Assembly (NCBI GenBank): GCA_016705955.1
Contig: JADJKO010000007.1
Location: 62,001 to 126,000 of the forward strand
Reading direction: 5' to 3'
Length of the DNA stretch: 64,000 bases
Origin: Flavobacteriales bacterium
Lineage (GTDB): Bacteria; Bacteroidota; Bacteroidia; Flavobacteriales_F; PHOS-HE28
The notes beneath the pieces were generated by a model. That model did no database searches. It worked only from the letters and a program-made list of their open reading frames with translations, and was not told where the DNA came from. How positions within the stretch are numbered: position 1 is the stretch's first letter; each line of letters starts with the position of its first letter. This document shows positions 17,808 to 26,206 of this stretch, piece by piece. The position numbers and the translations under genes were made by a program.

Positions 17808-17835
17808 CGCCGAACAACCAACAACCTTCAATACG
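17808..17835 (-). repeat. Right inverted repeat of cassette 1
   Basis: The partner of 17226-17253, 28 of 28 identical in reverse complement. It is also the first of three tandem arm copies running toward glmM. Confidence 0.85.
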
Positions 17836-18025
17836 AACAACACTTCATACCACCACCTCTGCCAATTCACCCATCATTCACCCCACCCTACCGAACAACC
17901 AACAACCTTCACCACGAACACCCCCCTAACCCTCCACCACCGCCAATTCATCCATCATTCACCCCTCCACGCCGAACAACGACCAACCTTCACCACGAAC
18001 AACGTCTTGCGCCACGTACAACGCC
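17808..18025. repeat. Tandem arm copies each linked to a copy of the glmM 3' end
   Basis: Three arm copies (near 17808-17840, 17890-17920 and 17970-18003) alternate with two segments resembling the last codons of glmM. The segment 17845-17874, read on the minus strand, encodes MGELAEVVV and a stop, exactly the last nine residues of GlmM (18026-18055), but with GGT, GAA, GCA and GTA in place of GGG, GAG, GCG and GTG and TGA in place of TAG. The segment at about 17926-17961 is a more diverged copy. The period is about 80-95 bp. Confidence 0.75.
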
Positions 18026-19420
18026 CTACACCACCACCTCCGCCAACTCCCCCATGATCCTCCTCGCCAGCGCATCCGCCTCCTCCTTCGTTCCCGCCTC
18101 CGCGTAGATGCGAATGATCGGCTCCGTATTGCTCTTCCGCAGATGCACCCACGTGTTCCCGAATTCGATGCGCAGGCCGTCCACCGTGCTGTGCGGTTGT
18201 GATCCATGCTTCTTCTCCATGGCATCCACGATCGCTTGCACATCCATACCGGCTTGCAATTCGATCTTGTTCTTGCTGATGAAGTAATCCGGGTAGCTCT
18301 TGCGCAACGCCGTGCAGGACTTCCCGCTCTTCGCCAGCAACGTGAGGAAGAGCGCGATCCCCACCAGCGCATCGCGACCGTAGTGCAGTTCACCGAGGAT
18401 CACGCCTCCGTTGCCCTCGCCACCGATCGCCGCACCGACGGCCTTCATCGTCTCCACCACATGTACCTCTCCTACTGCACATGCGTGCCGTTTACGACCG
18501 TGCTTGGCAGCGACATCATCCAAGGCGCGCGTGCTGCTGAGGTTGCTCACGGTATCGCCCGGCCGATGCGCCAGTACATGGTCCGCGCACGCCACCAAGG
18601 TGTATTCCTCGCCGAAGAGGCTGCCGTCCTCGCAGACCAACGCCAAGCGATCCACGTCCGGATCCACCGCGATGCCGAAGTGCGCCTTGCTCTTCACCAC
18701 CGCTTCACACAGATCCACCAAGTGTTCCGGCAGCGGTTCCGGGTTGTGCGGGAACCGTCCGTTCGGTTCGCAATGGATCCTTACCGTTTCCACGCCCAAG
18801 GCGTCGAGCAGCTGCGGTACCACCACACCACCCACGCTGTTCACGGCATCCACCACCACTTTGAAGTTCGCTGCGCGGATCGCTATTCCATCCACCAGGT
18901 CCAACGCGAGGATGGCATCGATGTGCTTCTTCGTCCAACTGTTGTCACTACGCACGGTGCCCAATCCTTCCACCGGCGCGAAATCCATCGCACCGCTCTC
19001 CGCAATGCGCAGGACTTCGGCGCCATCCGCCGCGCTGATGAATTCACCGGTGGCGTTGAGCAGCTTCAAGGCGTTCCATTGCGCGGGGTTGTGGCTGGCG
19101 GTAAGGATGATGCCTCCCGCCGCCTTCTCGCCCGGCACGGCCATCTCCATTGTGGGCGTGGTGGCCAGTCTGAGATCGATCACATCGAAGCCCATGCCCA
19201 CCAAGGTGCCGCGCACCAGATCGGCCACCATGGGTCCGCTGATCCGCGCATCGCGCCCCAACACGATGGCCGGACGTACCCCCTTCCCGTTGGAAGCACG
19301 CTTGCGCATCAACGCCGCGAACGCGGAGGTGTAAAGCACGACATCCAACGGTGTAAGGCCTTCGCCCGGCGCACCGCCGATGGTGCCACGGATGCCGGAG
19401 ATGGATCGGATCAGGGTCAT
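18026..19420 (-). CDS. glmM: Phosphoglucosamine mutase-type alpha-D-phosphohexomutase
   Basis: A 464-aa enzyme converting hexosamine or hexose 6-phosphate to 1-phosphate. ILTASHNPAQWN holds the phosphoserine, DPDVDRLALV the metal loop, GEGNGGVI the sugar-binding loop and RKSNTEPIIRIYAE the phosphate-binding loop near the C-terminus. In Bacteroidota this lineage is usually called GlmM and feeds UDP-GlcNAc for cell wall; a phosphomannomutase/phosphoglucomutase role cannot be excluded from sequence. A good promoter (TTTG, 22-bp spacer, TAGTTTTG) precedes it. The last nine codons are echoed silently in the repeats downstream. Confidence 0.9.
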   Translation of the reverse strand: MTLIRSISGIRGTIGGAPGEGLTPLDVVLYTSAFAALMRKRASNGKGVRPAIVLGRDARISGPMVADLVRGTLVGMGFDVIDLRLATTPTMEMAVPGEKAAGGIILTASHNPAQWNALKLLNATGEFISAADGAEVLRIAESGAMDFAPVEGLGTVRSDNSWTKKHIDAILALDLVDGIAIRAANFKVVVDAVNSVGGVVVPQLLDALGVETVRIHCEPNGRFPHNPEPLPEHLVDLCEAVVKSKAHFGIAVDPDVDRLALVCEDGSLFGEEYTLVACADHVLAHRPGDTVSNLSSTRALDDVAAKHGRKRHACAVGEVHVVETMKAVGAAIGGEGNGGVILGELHYGRDALVGIALFLTLLAKSGKSCTALRKSYPDYFISKNKIELQAGMDVQAIVDAMEKKHGSQPHSTVDGLRIEFGNTWVHLRKSNTEPIIRIYAEAGTKEEADALARRIMGELAEVVV

Positions 19421-19442
19421 GAGGAACGAATTCGATGGGCCG

Positions 19443-19476
19443 CAAAACTAGCCTTGCTAGAAGCTTGCGGTGCAAA
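19443..19476 (-). promoter_or_regulatory. Promoter of glmM (-33/-7)
   Basis: On the minus strand TTTG (19473-19476) and TAGTTTTG (19443-19450), separated by 22 bp, match the Bacteroidota -33/-7 pattern TTTG...TAnnTTTG. The -7 element is 22 bp from the glmM ATG at 19420. Confidence 0.65.
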
Positions 19477-19516
19477 GGGGAAGCCGCGCCGGGGATGGTG
19501 GAGATGCTGCGGGGGT

Positions 19517-21724
19517 TCAAGTACTGAACTCGTGGCACCTTAACCAATCAATCGCGGCAGGTAGATCAAGGTTCAAACTAGCGTAGCTCGCCCGCAATAG
19601 ATGATCAGGTAACGCCCAATCCCACTTCTCACGACGGAGTGCTTTGGCATCCACTAGCAGATCGTCAATGCTCGGCGGCCCGGTTTCTTTCAAACGATTG
19701 AGGATATCCAGGACCGAGTTGGTGGACAGAGCACCCTTAAGTATGGACACGCAAGGCCCATCGGCTTGGGCCTGCAGGGTGCCGTATCTGAAAAACGTGG
19801 CAAGCGCTTCGTTCACATCATCGCCGAGCCAAGTCCAAATAATTAGTTCTGAGCCGTGCTCAGTCCAGCAGCGGTCGGATAACTCCATGCGTGCGTATGC
19901 CGCACGACCCTGCGAGATATGTTTGTTCGCGGTAGTGTCCAGGAAGTCCACCGGCGCATTGCCGTCGTACAACAGACGCATACGTTGTCGCACGGCGCTA
20001 TGAACCTTTCCCGTACCTGAATCGAAAGGTGGTGGCACGCCTCCACCTGCGTGCGTCACATGGATAGCTCGCGCATCGTCGTCAACAGCTTCAATGCGCC
20101 AAGTTCGACCCGCGAAGAGAATGAACTGACCCGGAACAAGCATCATGGAGATCGGGATGGATCCCAATACTTTCTGCCCGGCGATGATGCGATACTCTTC
20201 ATCCGTCGCAAACGCGGCGTAGAAAGAGTAGTGATTTACAATCTTCTCGCCGGTCGAGCCGTGGAGAAGCAGGCCAGCGCTATCTTGAATAACCAGCTTC
20301 TTATTGCCAAGATGCCTCAAGAGGTCCGTAAACTCCTTTGGAGCGATACCTGCGAACGGCGCACCCGCAGAACAAAACAAATAGTAGCACTGCGAGGCAG
20401 TGGCACCACCGTTCTGTGCGATGAATGAGAGCAGTTGCTGGATGAATGTTGAGAAGTGCTTACCATTCGCTGATGGCGGCTCGAACCATTTGTCGGCCAG
20501 TAATGAGACCATTGCCGTGGTTTGGAATGTCCTCTGTCGCAACTGCGTGTGTACGGGACTGGAAGGCCCGATCTCGTCTTCCACCAGATACCCGCGAAGG
20601 ATCGCGGACTCGCCTTTCCTGCGACCAGAACGCCCCAAACGTTGCCGTAAACTGGCCACGGAAGGAGGGCAGCCGACCTGCACGACGCATTTCACAGAAC
20701 CGATGTCAATGCCAAGCTCTAGCGTGTTCGTGCAGACCCCGGTTGCAGGTACTTCGCCGGACTTCAGCGCGGCTTCGGCCTCGGTCCGGATCTCCTTCGA
20801 CAAGCTACCATGGTGCGGCCAAAACTCATTGGGGACACCGCGCTCTTCGCACATGCGTGATAGCCGATGCGTGTACAACTCAACATTCTTTCGACTATTC
20901 GGGAAGACTAGATTATTCGAACCTCTGAGTACATCATACATGTGTTCAGCGATCAGGCCGGGTCCGATCTCGCTGACTGGTTCTTCGCTCTCATCCTCGG
21001 CAATTTGCTTGACCAGCGGTTCTTCATATCCTTTTATTAGGACCTTCAGTTCACGGCCTGTCCCCTCACTCACGATCAGTTGCACGGGTGTCTTGGTAAG
21101 CGGCCTTAGGTAATGGCCAGCCGCATTCATGTCACCCAGTGTGGCCGACAAACCGATGCGCGGAACCTGGCGACCTACCACGGCTTCAATGCGATGAAGT
21201 TGCGACCGCAGCTGCATACCGCGCTCAGTACCTATGAATGCATGCAACTCGTCGATAATGAAGAACGACGCACGCTGGAAGATGAGACCGACCGAAGAAC
21301 CTCTGTTGCACAATGTAGCTTCCAAGGATTCCGGCGTAATGAGAAGCACGCCTTCAGGTCTTTTCAGAAAGCGCGTCTTGATGGTGCCACCTATGTCGCC
21401 GTGCCACGGGTGGACCGGGATATCCAAGCGTTCGCAAAGCAGAGCGAGCCGTTGGAACTGATCGTTGATCAGCGCTTTCAACGGACCGATGTACATGATA
21501 AGCGGCAACTCCAATTGAGCGAGAGCATGAGTTAACGCAGGATAGAATGCTGCTTCGGTCTTGCCTTCGGCCGTCGCAGCAGCTATGATCACATCGTTCG
21601 TGCCCGATACAATGGCCGGAATGGCGCGCTCTTGCGCATCGCGCAGGTCCGTCCATCCCGCTTCCCATATGAAGCGTTGGATCCGTTCATCGAGTAAATG
21701 GAACGCGTGGCTCTGCTGTTCCAA
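19517..21724 (-). CDS. BrxHI/Lhr-like superfamily 2 helicase
   Basis: About 735 aa. Helicase motifs in order: AATAEGKTEAA (motif I), DELHAFIG (II), LSATLGD (III), TNTLELGIDIG (V) and QRLGRSGRR (VI); after these comes an Lhr-like tail. In BREX type 2 a helicase of this kind (BrxHI) accompanies the ATPase BrxD, and the upstream neighbour here is BrxD-like. The chosen start is a TTG at 21724, 4 bp after the BrxD stop, because the frame then opens SHAFHLLDERIQRFIW, the family N-terminus; in-frame ATGs at 21769 and 21826 would overlap brxD by 41 and 98 bp. Last gene of the operon. Probably unwinds or translocates on nucleic acid in defence. Confidence 0.85.
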   Translation of the reverse strand: MEQQSHAFHLLDERIQRFIWEAGWTDLRDAQERAIPAIVSGTNDVIIAAATAEGKTEAAFYPALTHALAQLELPLIMYIGPLKALINDQFQRLALLCERLDIPVHPWHGDIGGTIKTRFLKRPEGVLLITPESLEATLCNRGSSVGLIFQRASFFIIDELHAFIGTERGMQLRSQLHRIEAVVGRQVPRIGLSATLGDMNAAGHYLRPLTKTPVQLIVSEGTGRELKVLIKGYEEPLVKQIAEDESEEPVSEIGPGLIAEHMYDVLRGSNNLVFPNSRKNVELYTHRLSRMCEERGVPNEFWPHHGSLSKEIRTEAEAALKSGEVPATGVCTNTLELGIDIGSVKCVVQVGCPPSVASLRQRLGRSGRRKGESAILRGYLVEDEIGPSSPVHTQLRQRTFQTTAMVSLLADKWFEPPSANGKHFSTFIQQLLSFIAQNGGATASQCYYLFCSAGAPFAGIAPKEFTDLLRHLGNKKLVIQDSAGLLLHGSTGEKIVNHYSFYAAFATDEEYRIIAGQKVLGSIPISMMLVPGQFILFAGRTWRIEAVDDDARAIHVTHAGGGVPPPFDSGTGKVHSAVRQRMRLLYDGNAPVDFLDTTANKHISQGRAAYARMELSDRCWTEHGSELIIWTWLGDDVNEALATFFRYGTLQAQADGPCVSILKGALSTNSVLDILNRLKETGPPSIDDLLVDAKALRREKWDWALPDHLLRASYASLNLDLPAAIDWLRCHEFST

Positions 21725-21728
21725 ACGA

Positions 21729-23027
21729 TCACATCTTAAAAGACGCCAACTCGTCGTCAATCTCCACATCAAGGTCCGCAGCAGCTCCGCTATCCGCGTC
21801 AATCTCCATCGCCCCAAGTAGTTCACGCCATTGGGCTTGTGGATTCTGCTCCAAAACGGCGAGCAGGTTCACGTAGGATGTGATCGTTGTCCGAGGTGTA
21901 CGGAAATAGCTGTCACCGATACGTCCTGAACAATGCTCCATGAATGCAGCCAAGCCTTCATCTGGCAACAAGTATCGATCCACCTCACCCATCGCGAAGA
22001 CATGCCTCACTTTCTGTAGGAGAACGAAGAGGTCCTCTTGGGTCAAGCTTGTGAGCCGGATCACCGGGCCGCTGAGGTCGACTAGCCCCCCGGTCGCAAA
22101 AGCGTTCTGTGATAGACGGCTTTGCAACGCTGAATAGCTGTACAGCCCACGTCGAGTATCAAGGAGGAACTCCGGCGTGCCTCCCAGCATGAAGCCCAGC
22201 CCGACAGCCGCACCTTGAAACGAGTCGTTCAGGATGCGAAGGATCTGTTCGTAGTTGGCGTTACGCGCTTGGGTGTTTGCCAGCTTATACAGGTTCACCA
22301 TTTCATCCAAGCCCACCAGCAATCCGCTGTACCCGGCGAGTCGTACGAATCGACCAAGGAGTTTTAGCTGGTCATAAACTGAAGCGTCGTCTATGATGGA
22401 ACGTACACCTAATGCTGCGCGGGCATCCGTCTTCGTCGTGAACTCACCACGCAGCCACTTCACTGCGTCGGAACGTAGTTGCTCATTGCCCTCTTCATAT
22501 CCACGGCAATAAGCTGCAATCACGTCAGCGAAATCATAGCCATTTACCAGTTCGGTTAGTTCGCTGAGCTTCGCGCGAAGCAAGGTTTCTGTGCTTTGGC
22601 CATTTTGTTTCGCCTCATCCTTAGCATTGGCCACGAACTTCTCTACTACAGCGGGCAGAGCGCCGCCGTCCGGCTTTGAACGAGTGGCCATATTGCGCAT
22701 CAACTCAGCATAGAGTGAACGAGCCTGTCCTCCAGAAGCTTGCAAACGGCGATCGGGGTTGAGATCTGCGGAAACCACCACCAACTTCTTTTCCATGGCT
22801 ATGGCGCGTACAAGGTTGAGGAAGAAGGTCTTCCCGGCCCCATACTCGCCAATGACCAATCTGAATGACGAACTGCCATCGGCGATGCGTTCGAGATCGC
22901 TCACCAAGGTGGTGATCTCCTGATTGCGTCCTACTTGAATGAGGTGCTGGCCCACTCGCGGGACCACACCGGCGCGGAGGGATTGGATCACACTGTCTCG
23001 TTCACGCGGGCGTATGGGCTGGTTCAT
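21729..23027 (-). CDS. BREX-type ATP-binding protein (BrxC/BrxD, DUF2791)
   Basis: A 432-aa P-loop ATPase. GEYGAGKTFFLN at residues about 60-71 is Walker A in the form typical of BrxC/BrxD; LLVGLDEMVNLYKL is Walker B; MLGGTPEFLLDTRRGLYSY is the following conserved block of the family. It starts with MNQPIRPRERDSVIQSLRAG, also family-typical. Its first 26 bp overlap the end of the TerB-C gene, so the two are translationally coupled. In BREX type 2 BrxD pairs with the helicase BrxHI, and here the helicase is the next gene. No PglZ, PglX or other BREX core gene is in the window. Confidence 0.88.
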   Translation of the reverse strand: MNQPIRPRERDSVIQSLRAGVVPRVGQHLIQVGRNQEITTLVSDLERIADGSSSFRLVIGEYGAGKTFFLNLVRAIAMEKKLVVVSADLNPDRRLQASGGQARSLYAELMRNMATRSKPDGGALPAVVEKFVANAKDEAKQNGQSTETLLRAKLSELTELVNGYDFADVIAAYCRGYEEGNEQLRSDAVKWLRGEFTTKTDARAALGVRSIIDDASVYDQLKLLGRFVRLAGYSGLLVGLDEMVNLYKLANTQARNANYEQILRILNDSFQGAAVGLGFMLGGTPEFLLDTRRGLYSYSALQSRLSQNAFATGGLVDLSGPVIRLTSLTQEDLFVLLQKVRHVFAMGEVDRYLLPDEGLAAFMEHCSGRIGDSYFRTPRTTITSYVNLLAVLEQNPQAQWRELLGAMEIDADSGAAADLDVEIDDELASFKM

Positions 23028-23601
23028 GGCGTATGCGGTCTATCATAGTTAGGTCCACTTCCAAGGGATCATTGCCCTCGAACAGCGGTTGGTCGTACAA
23101 GTCGAAAGATGCTTCGTTGATCCGTTCTAAAGCACCGTCGAGCATGAGGCCAAGATCCGCCGCTGCATCGGCAACTTCATTGCGGTTCCAAACGGGCCTT
23201 GACAGTAAGAGGTGAGCGAGGGCAGCATGTTCGTGATCCAAGTCAAATATGCGGGTGGTTGAAGTTTCTTCACCCTCTATTGGAGCGATTATCGGCGCGA
23301 CCGCGCTCGCTTCATCCGTGAAGATGTTGGCAAGCAACTGCGATACCTGTTGTGTTTCATTCTGCAACTCTCGCACCCGATTATGATCCAGATGGAAGCC
23401 CGATGTAGATGGCTTGCGTGCTGGAGAAGGTTGCGTCGGACTCATGGCGTGCAGGTCGCCGAACACGCTAGCAGCCTCCAATCCCAGTGCTTTGTATGCC
23501 TTTTCCAGAACGCGGATCTCATCTGGTGTGATCACGCCGTCCATACTCACAAGGCTCACCATGTATCTCGCGATCGCGTCCCACTCTCCTTTACTCAGCA
23601 C
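23002..23601 (-). CDS. TerB-C domain protein, possibly the detached C-terminus of the upstream TerB protein
   Basis: 199 aa. The N-terminal part is TerB-like (RYMVSLVSMDGVITPDEIRV ... YKALGLEAASVFGDLHAM) and the C-terminal part is TerB-C (FDLDHEHAALAHLLLSRPVW, LGLMLDGALERINEASFD, PLFEGNDPLEVDL). The start is a GTG directly abutting the TAA of the upstream gene and in the same frame. In many relatives TerB-N, TerB and TerB-C are one chain of comparable total length, so this may be a separate coupled gene, or the result of one nonsense change, or of an assembly error. Confidence 0.75.
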   Translation of the reverse strand: MLSKGEWDAIARYMVSLVSMDGVITPDEIRVLEKAYKALGLEAASVFGDLHAMSPTQPSPARKPSTSGFHLDHNRVRELQNETQQVSQLLANIFTDEASAVAPIIAPIEGEETSTTRIFDLDHEHAALAHLLLSRPVWNRNEVADAAADLGLMLDGALERINEASFDLYDQPLFEGNDPLEVDLTMIDRIRHEPAHTPA

Positions 23602-25515
23602 TTAGATCTTCTTCTTCAAAGACACCATAGTGACCAATTCGATAACCATCAATCTCATGTGAGCGTGTAGCCGCGTGCGGTCGGCATCGGTCAGTCCTTC
23701 CCAATCCGCGATCTGCTGCTCTATGAATCGCTGTTCCGGTTCATTGAATTCACCATCGGCCATAGCCACCATCGCCGATAGTTGTAGCGTGAGCTGGGCG
23801 GTCCTATAGTGCACTTGGTCCGGATCGGACCCGACCGTGGTGGGCTTAACGAACAGTACGACATGGTCTTCCGGTTTCGGAGTGCGCGCCCCGGCTTCGA
23901 TATCGGGCTCCATCGCAATGCCCTTTGAATCCAAGTGTTTGGTGAGCTGCAACAATACCTTACGCTCGGTTGCAATGGCAAGGTCCAGGGTGATCAGAAG
24001 AGCGCTCAACTTCATTTCTACCAAGGAAACTCTGACCTTGTTGAGCAATTCCTCGAATCGTTGCGCGCCAGCCTCAGGCCACAAAGGCAATGGCAACAGC
24101 ATACGCGCAGCCGCCGTTTCCTTCGCATCGGGTGATTTACCGAGCAGGCGGCTATAAGGATCCAACTCCTCTGTTGTCTGCTTGACCAGTTCAGCTAATG
24201 CATCAATCGGCCCCGACACCGCGGTCAAGTCGGGGAGATCGTTTGAAGGCAGCCTTAGTTCAGCCTGTCCACGGAAGCCGGAAGATGCCGGTTGATAAAG
24301 GCACTTCAGCTTCGTCCGGTTTTGCGGAAGGATCATGCCGTCTCCATACTTCTCTTGATAACGGATACGGAACAGTTGATCGAACTCGGTCGCGCAACGC
24401 TGCGCTGCGGTCCTGAAGTAGATACCCGGCTGGCGTTGCGCCCAAGCCAGTGCGAGGTTGGCGGGCACCGGCGCCTTATCTCTGCTCGCCTGGCCCAGCG
24501 CCAGTTTCAAATAGTGCGGCAGTTCATATGTTTCAGGTAAGTCGGGTATCGGCTGCGCGTACAACTTGTCGCCAGCACTAGCAGAACGAATCACATCGAG
24601 AAGGCCAAAGGCGTAACGCTGGAAGGAGTACGATTCAGCCCCATATAGGGTCAATAACCGTTCAATCTCGGTCGCGATAGTTGCAAGTTCGGACCGTGAT
24701 TCGTCATCTCCAGATGCATCGACAAGTACTCTGCGTTCAAGTCCATAAAAGAAAAGGAAGACGTACCCGATGTCTATGCCCCTTTCCTTTCGTCCTTCCG
24801 CAAGCCAATTCAGATATTGCGATCGGGCCGCTTCAAGGATCCTTGTATAGGACGGCCAATAACCCATGCTATCCGCACGCGTCCTTGACGCGGCGATCGA
24901 AAGTCTCGGGTTAATAAGACAGGGGTCGTTCTCATTGTTTCCGGCCGGGAGCCAGGATCCGACATACATCATACCGCCAGAGATGATCTTTCCCTGAATG
25001 GAAACCGATTCGCCAGCCCTGATCCATTTGGCATCCGGGGTTCGTCGCGGGGCCGAATTAGGAATACTGTAAGAGCCGCCGCCGCTGGTCGTTCCAACAG
25101 TAACTGGGGTATCCGATGCCCTAGTGGAAATCGTAACCCGGATCTTCAAGCCCTCGCGGACTAATCCGCTCAGCTGCTCTTGCACCTCACTCGCTGAGCG
25201 TTCTTCGTCGGCGTTCGCTGCCGCACTGGAGTCATTTCGTGAGCTCTGTTCGCTCTTCATAATTGCGCCCATTCCCGTTTCTGTACGGATCGAAGAAGCG
25301 GAGGCAATAACAGGAGCATGATTCGTATCGGTAATCGGCTCTGAGGGTGCTTGATTATCACTTCTTTGCTTCTTCACGACAGCAACGGTCAACCAGATTA
25401 CACCGCCAATACCAAGCAGAATCCAGACCTCTTTCGGAAGAGCGGCGACAATGACTACCACTATTCCAACGATAATTAACAACAACTGCGCTCCTGCGTT
25501 GCCTTTGCTTGCCAT
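23602..25515 (-). CDS. TerB-N / TerB domain membrane protein
   Basis: About 637 aa. Two membrane segments at residues about 10-50 (LLLIIVGIVVVIVAAL and WILLGIGGVIWLTVAVV), a low-complexity linker, then TerB-N from about 165 (WIRAGESVSIQGKIISGG ... DPCLINPRLSI ... YWPSYTRIL ... DIGYVFLFFYGLERRVL, all family hallmarks). The C-terminal 70 residues are TerB-like (MVAMADGEFNEPEQRFIEQ). TerB-N/TerB-C proteins are associated by Aravind and colleagues with membrane-linked stress and DNA-processing systems. The ATG at 25515 gives MASKGNAG. First gene of the four-gene minus-strand operon; ends at an in-frame TAA after SLKKKI. Confidence 0.85.
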   Translation of the reverse strand: MASKGNAGAQLLLIIVGIVVVIVAALPKEVWILLGIGGVIWLTVAVVKKQRSDNQAPSEPITDTNHAPVIASASSIRTETGMGAIMKSEQSSRNDSSAAANADEERSASEVQEQLSGLVREGLKIRVTISTRASDTPVTVGTTSGGGSYSIPNSAPRRTPDAKWIRAGESVSIQGKIISGGMMYVGSWLPAGNNENDPCLINPRLSIAASRTRADSMGYWPSYTRILEAARSQYLNWLAEGRKERGIDIGYVFLFFYGLERRVLVDASGDDESRSELATIATEIERLLTLYGAESYSFQRYAFGLLDVIRSASAGDKLYAQPIPDLPETYELPHYLKLALGQASRDKAPVPANLALAWAQRQPGIYFRTAAQRCATEFDQLFRIRYQEKYGDGMILPQNRTKLKCLYQPASSGFRGQAELRLPSNDLPDLTAVSGPIDALAELVKQTTEELDPYSRLLGKSPDAKETAAARMLLPLPLWPEAGAQRFEELLNKVRVSLVEMKLSALLITLDLAIATERKVLLQLTKHLDSKGIAMEPDIEAGARTPKPEDHVVLFVKPTTVGSDPDQVHYRTAQLTLQLSAMVAMADGEFNEPEQRFIEQQIADWEGLTDADRTRLHAHMRLMVIELVTMVSLKKKI

Positions 25516-25760
25516 GCAGCGCCAAGATTGCAATTATAGGCGTTGGTCAAACGCTCCGGGCCCAACTCCCTCCGCTCCTGCGGATCCCGTTGCGCTCCCA
25601 AACAAGTACCGTGCTCCCCATCCAGCTTATGTAATACTGTACTACCTCACGTCGGCCATGTGGAGTGGTACATCCCCGTGTTCATCGGTGCGGCGCAGGT
25701 GACAAATCACGCTGCTGGCCATTTCCAACTTCCACAGCGCGGCCTTGCGCCACACCCCAC

Positions 25761-26117
25761 CTACCCCACCCCCCACTTCATCCACACATGCACCAAGCTC
25801 GTGCGGCAGTGCAGCTCCAGCTTTTTGAAGACGTGCGCGAGGTGCGAGTTCAAGGTGCCGCGTGCTATGTGGAGGTCGTCGGCAATATGATCGTAGATCT
25901 CGCCTTCCTCGGCGCACACGGCGTGCATCACCTCCCGCTCGCGGCGGGTGAGTTCATCCAGTCCTTTGGGTCGGAGGCCGGGGGGCGGCGCGGGCGTTCC
26001 GTTGCGTTGGGCCAGGAGTTGTTCGGCACGCTCCAGTTGTGCGCGGGCCTCTTGTAGGGCCTTGCGCAATTCAGCGTCCGGATCGGAGGAGGGCAGTTTG
26101 GGAGGCTCGGTGGCCAT
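25761..26117 (-). CDS. LuxR-type helix-turn-helix protein
   Basis: 118 aa. Residues about 15-40 are a charged helical, probably coiled-coil segment (DAELRKALQEARAQLERAEQ). Residues 53-115 are a LuxR C-terminal HTH: LDELTRREREVMHAVCAEEG, then IADDLHIARGTLNSHLAHVFKKLEL. There is no receiver or ligand domain, so it is a minimal DNA-binding protein that may dimerise through the coiled coil. It lies 89 bp after the Fn3 gene on the same strand and may be co-transcribed with it. Confidence 0.82.
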   Translation of the reverse strand: MATEPPKLPSSDPDAELRKALQEARAQLERAEQLLAQRNGTPAPPPGLRPKGLDELTRREREVMHAVCAEEGEIYDHIADDLHIARGTLNSHLAHVFKKLELHCRTSLVHVWMKWGVG

Positions 26118-26206
26118 GGCGGGGTCTGTGTTATAAGCGCACGACCCGCGGACTTATTGTGTCCACGGGCCGTGAAAGGATCAACTCCTCGTTTCCGCTC
26201 AACGCA

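Larger units (their letters stand above)
17226..17835. mobile_element. Inverted-repeat-bounded cassette carrying a four-helix-bundle gene
   Basis: A perfect 28-bp inverted repeat (17226-17253 and 17808-17835) encloses 554 bp whose only gene is the four-helix-bundle protein at 17267-17737. The arms contain the words GTTGTTCG, AAGGTTGTTGG and TTCGGCG. The same arm sequence occurs without cargo next to glmM and, in full inverted form, before the rhodanese gene (31376-31663). The left arm lies next to the start codon of the cysteine desulfurase gene, and the right arm leads into tandem arm copies that end at glmM. No transposase is present, so mobility is an inference. Confidence 0.6.

Noticed and set aside
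18206..19543. Plus-strand frame of 445 aa opposite glmM
   Set aside because: Antisense shadow of glmM in high-G+C sequence.
19517..25515. Complete BREX system
   Set aside because: Only BrxD- and BrxHI-like genes are present; no PglZ phosphatase, PglX methyltransferase, PglW kinase or BrxC/PglY-size ATPase is in the window.
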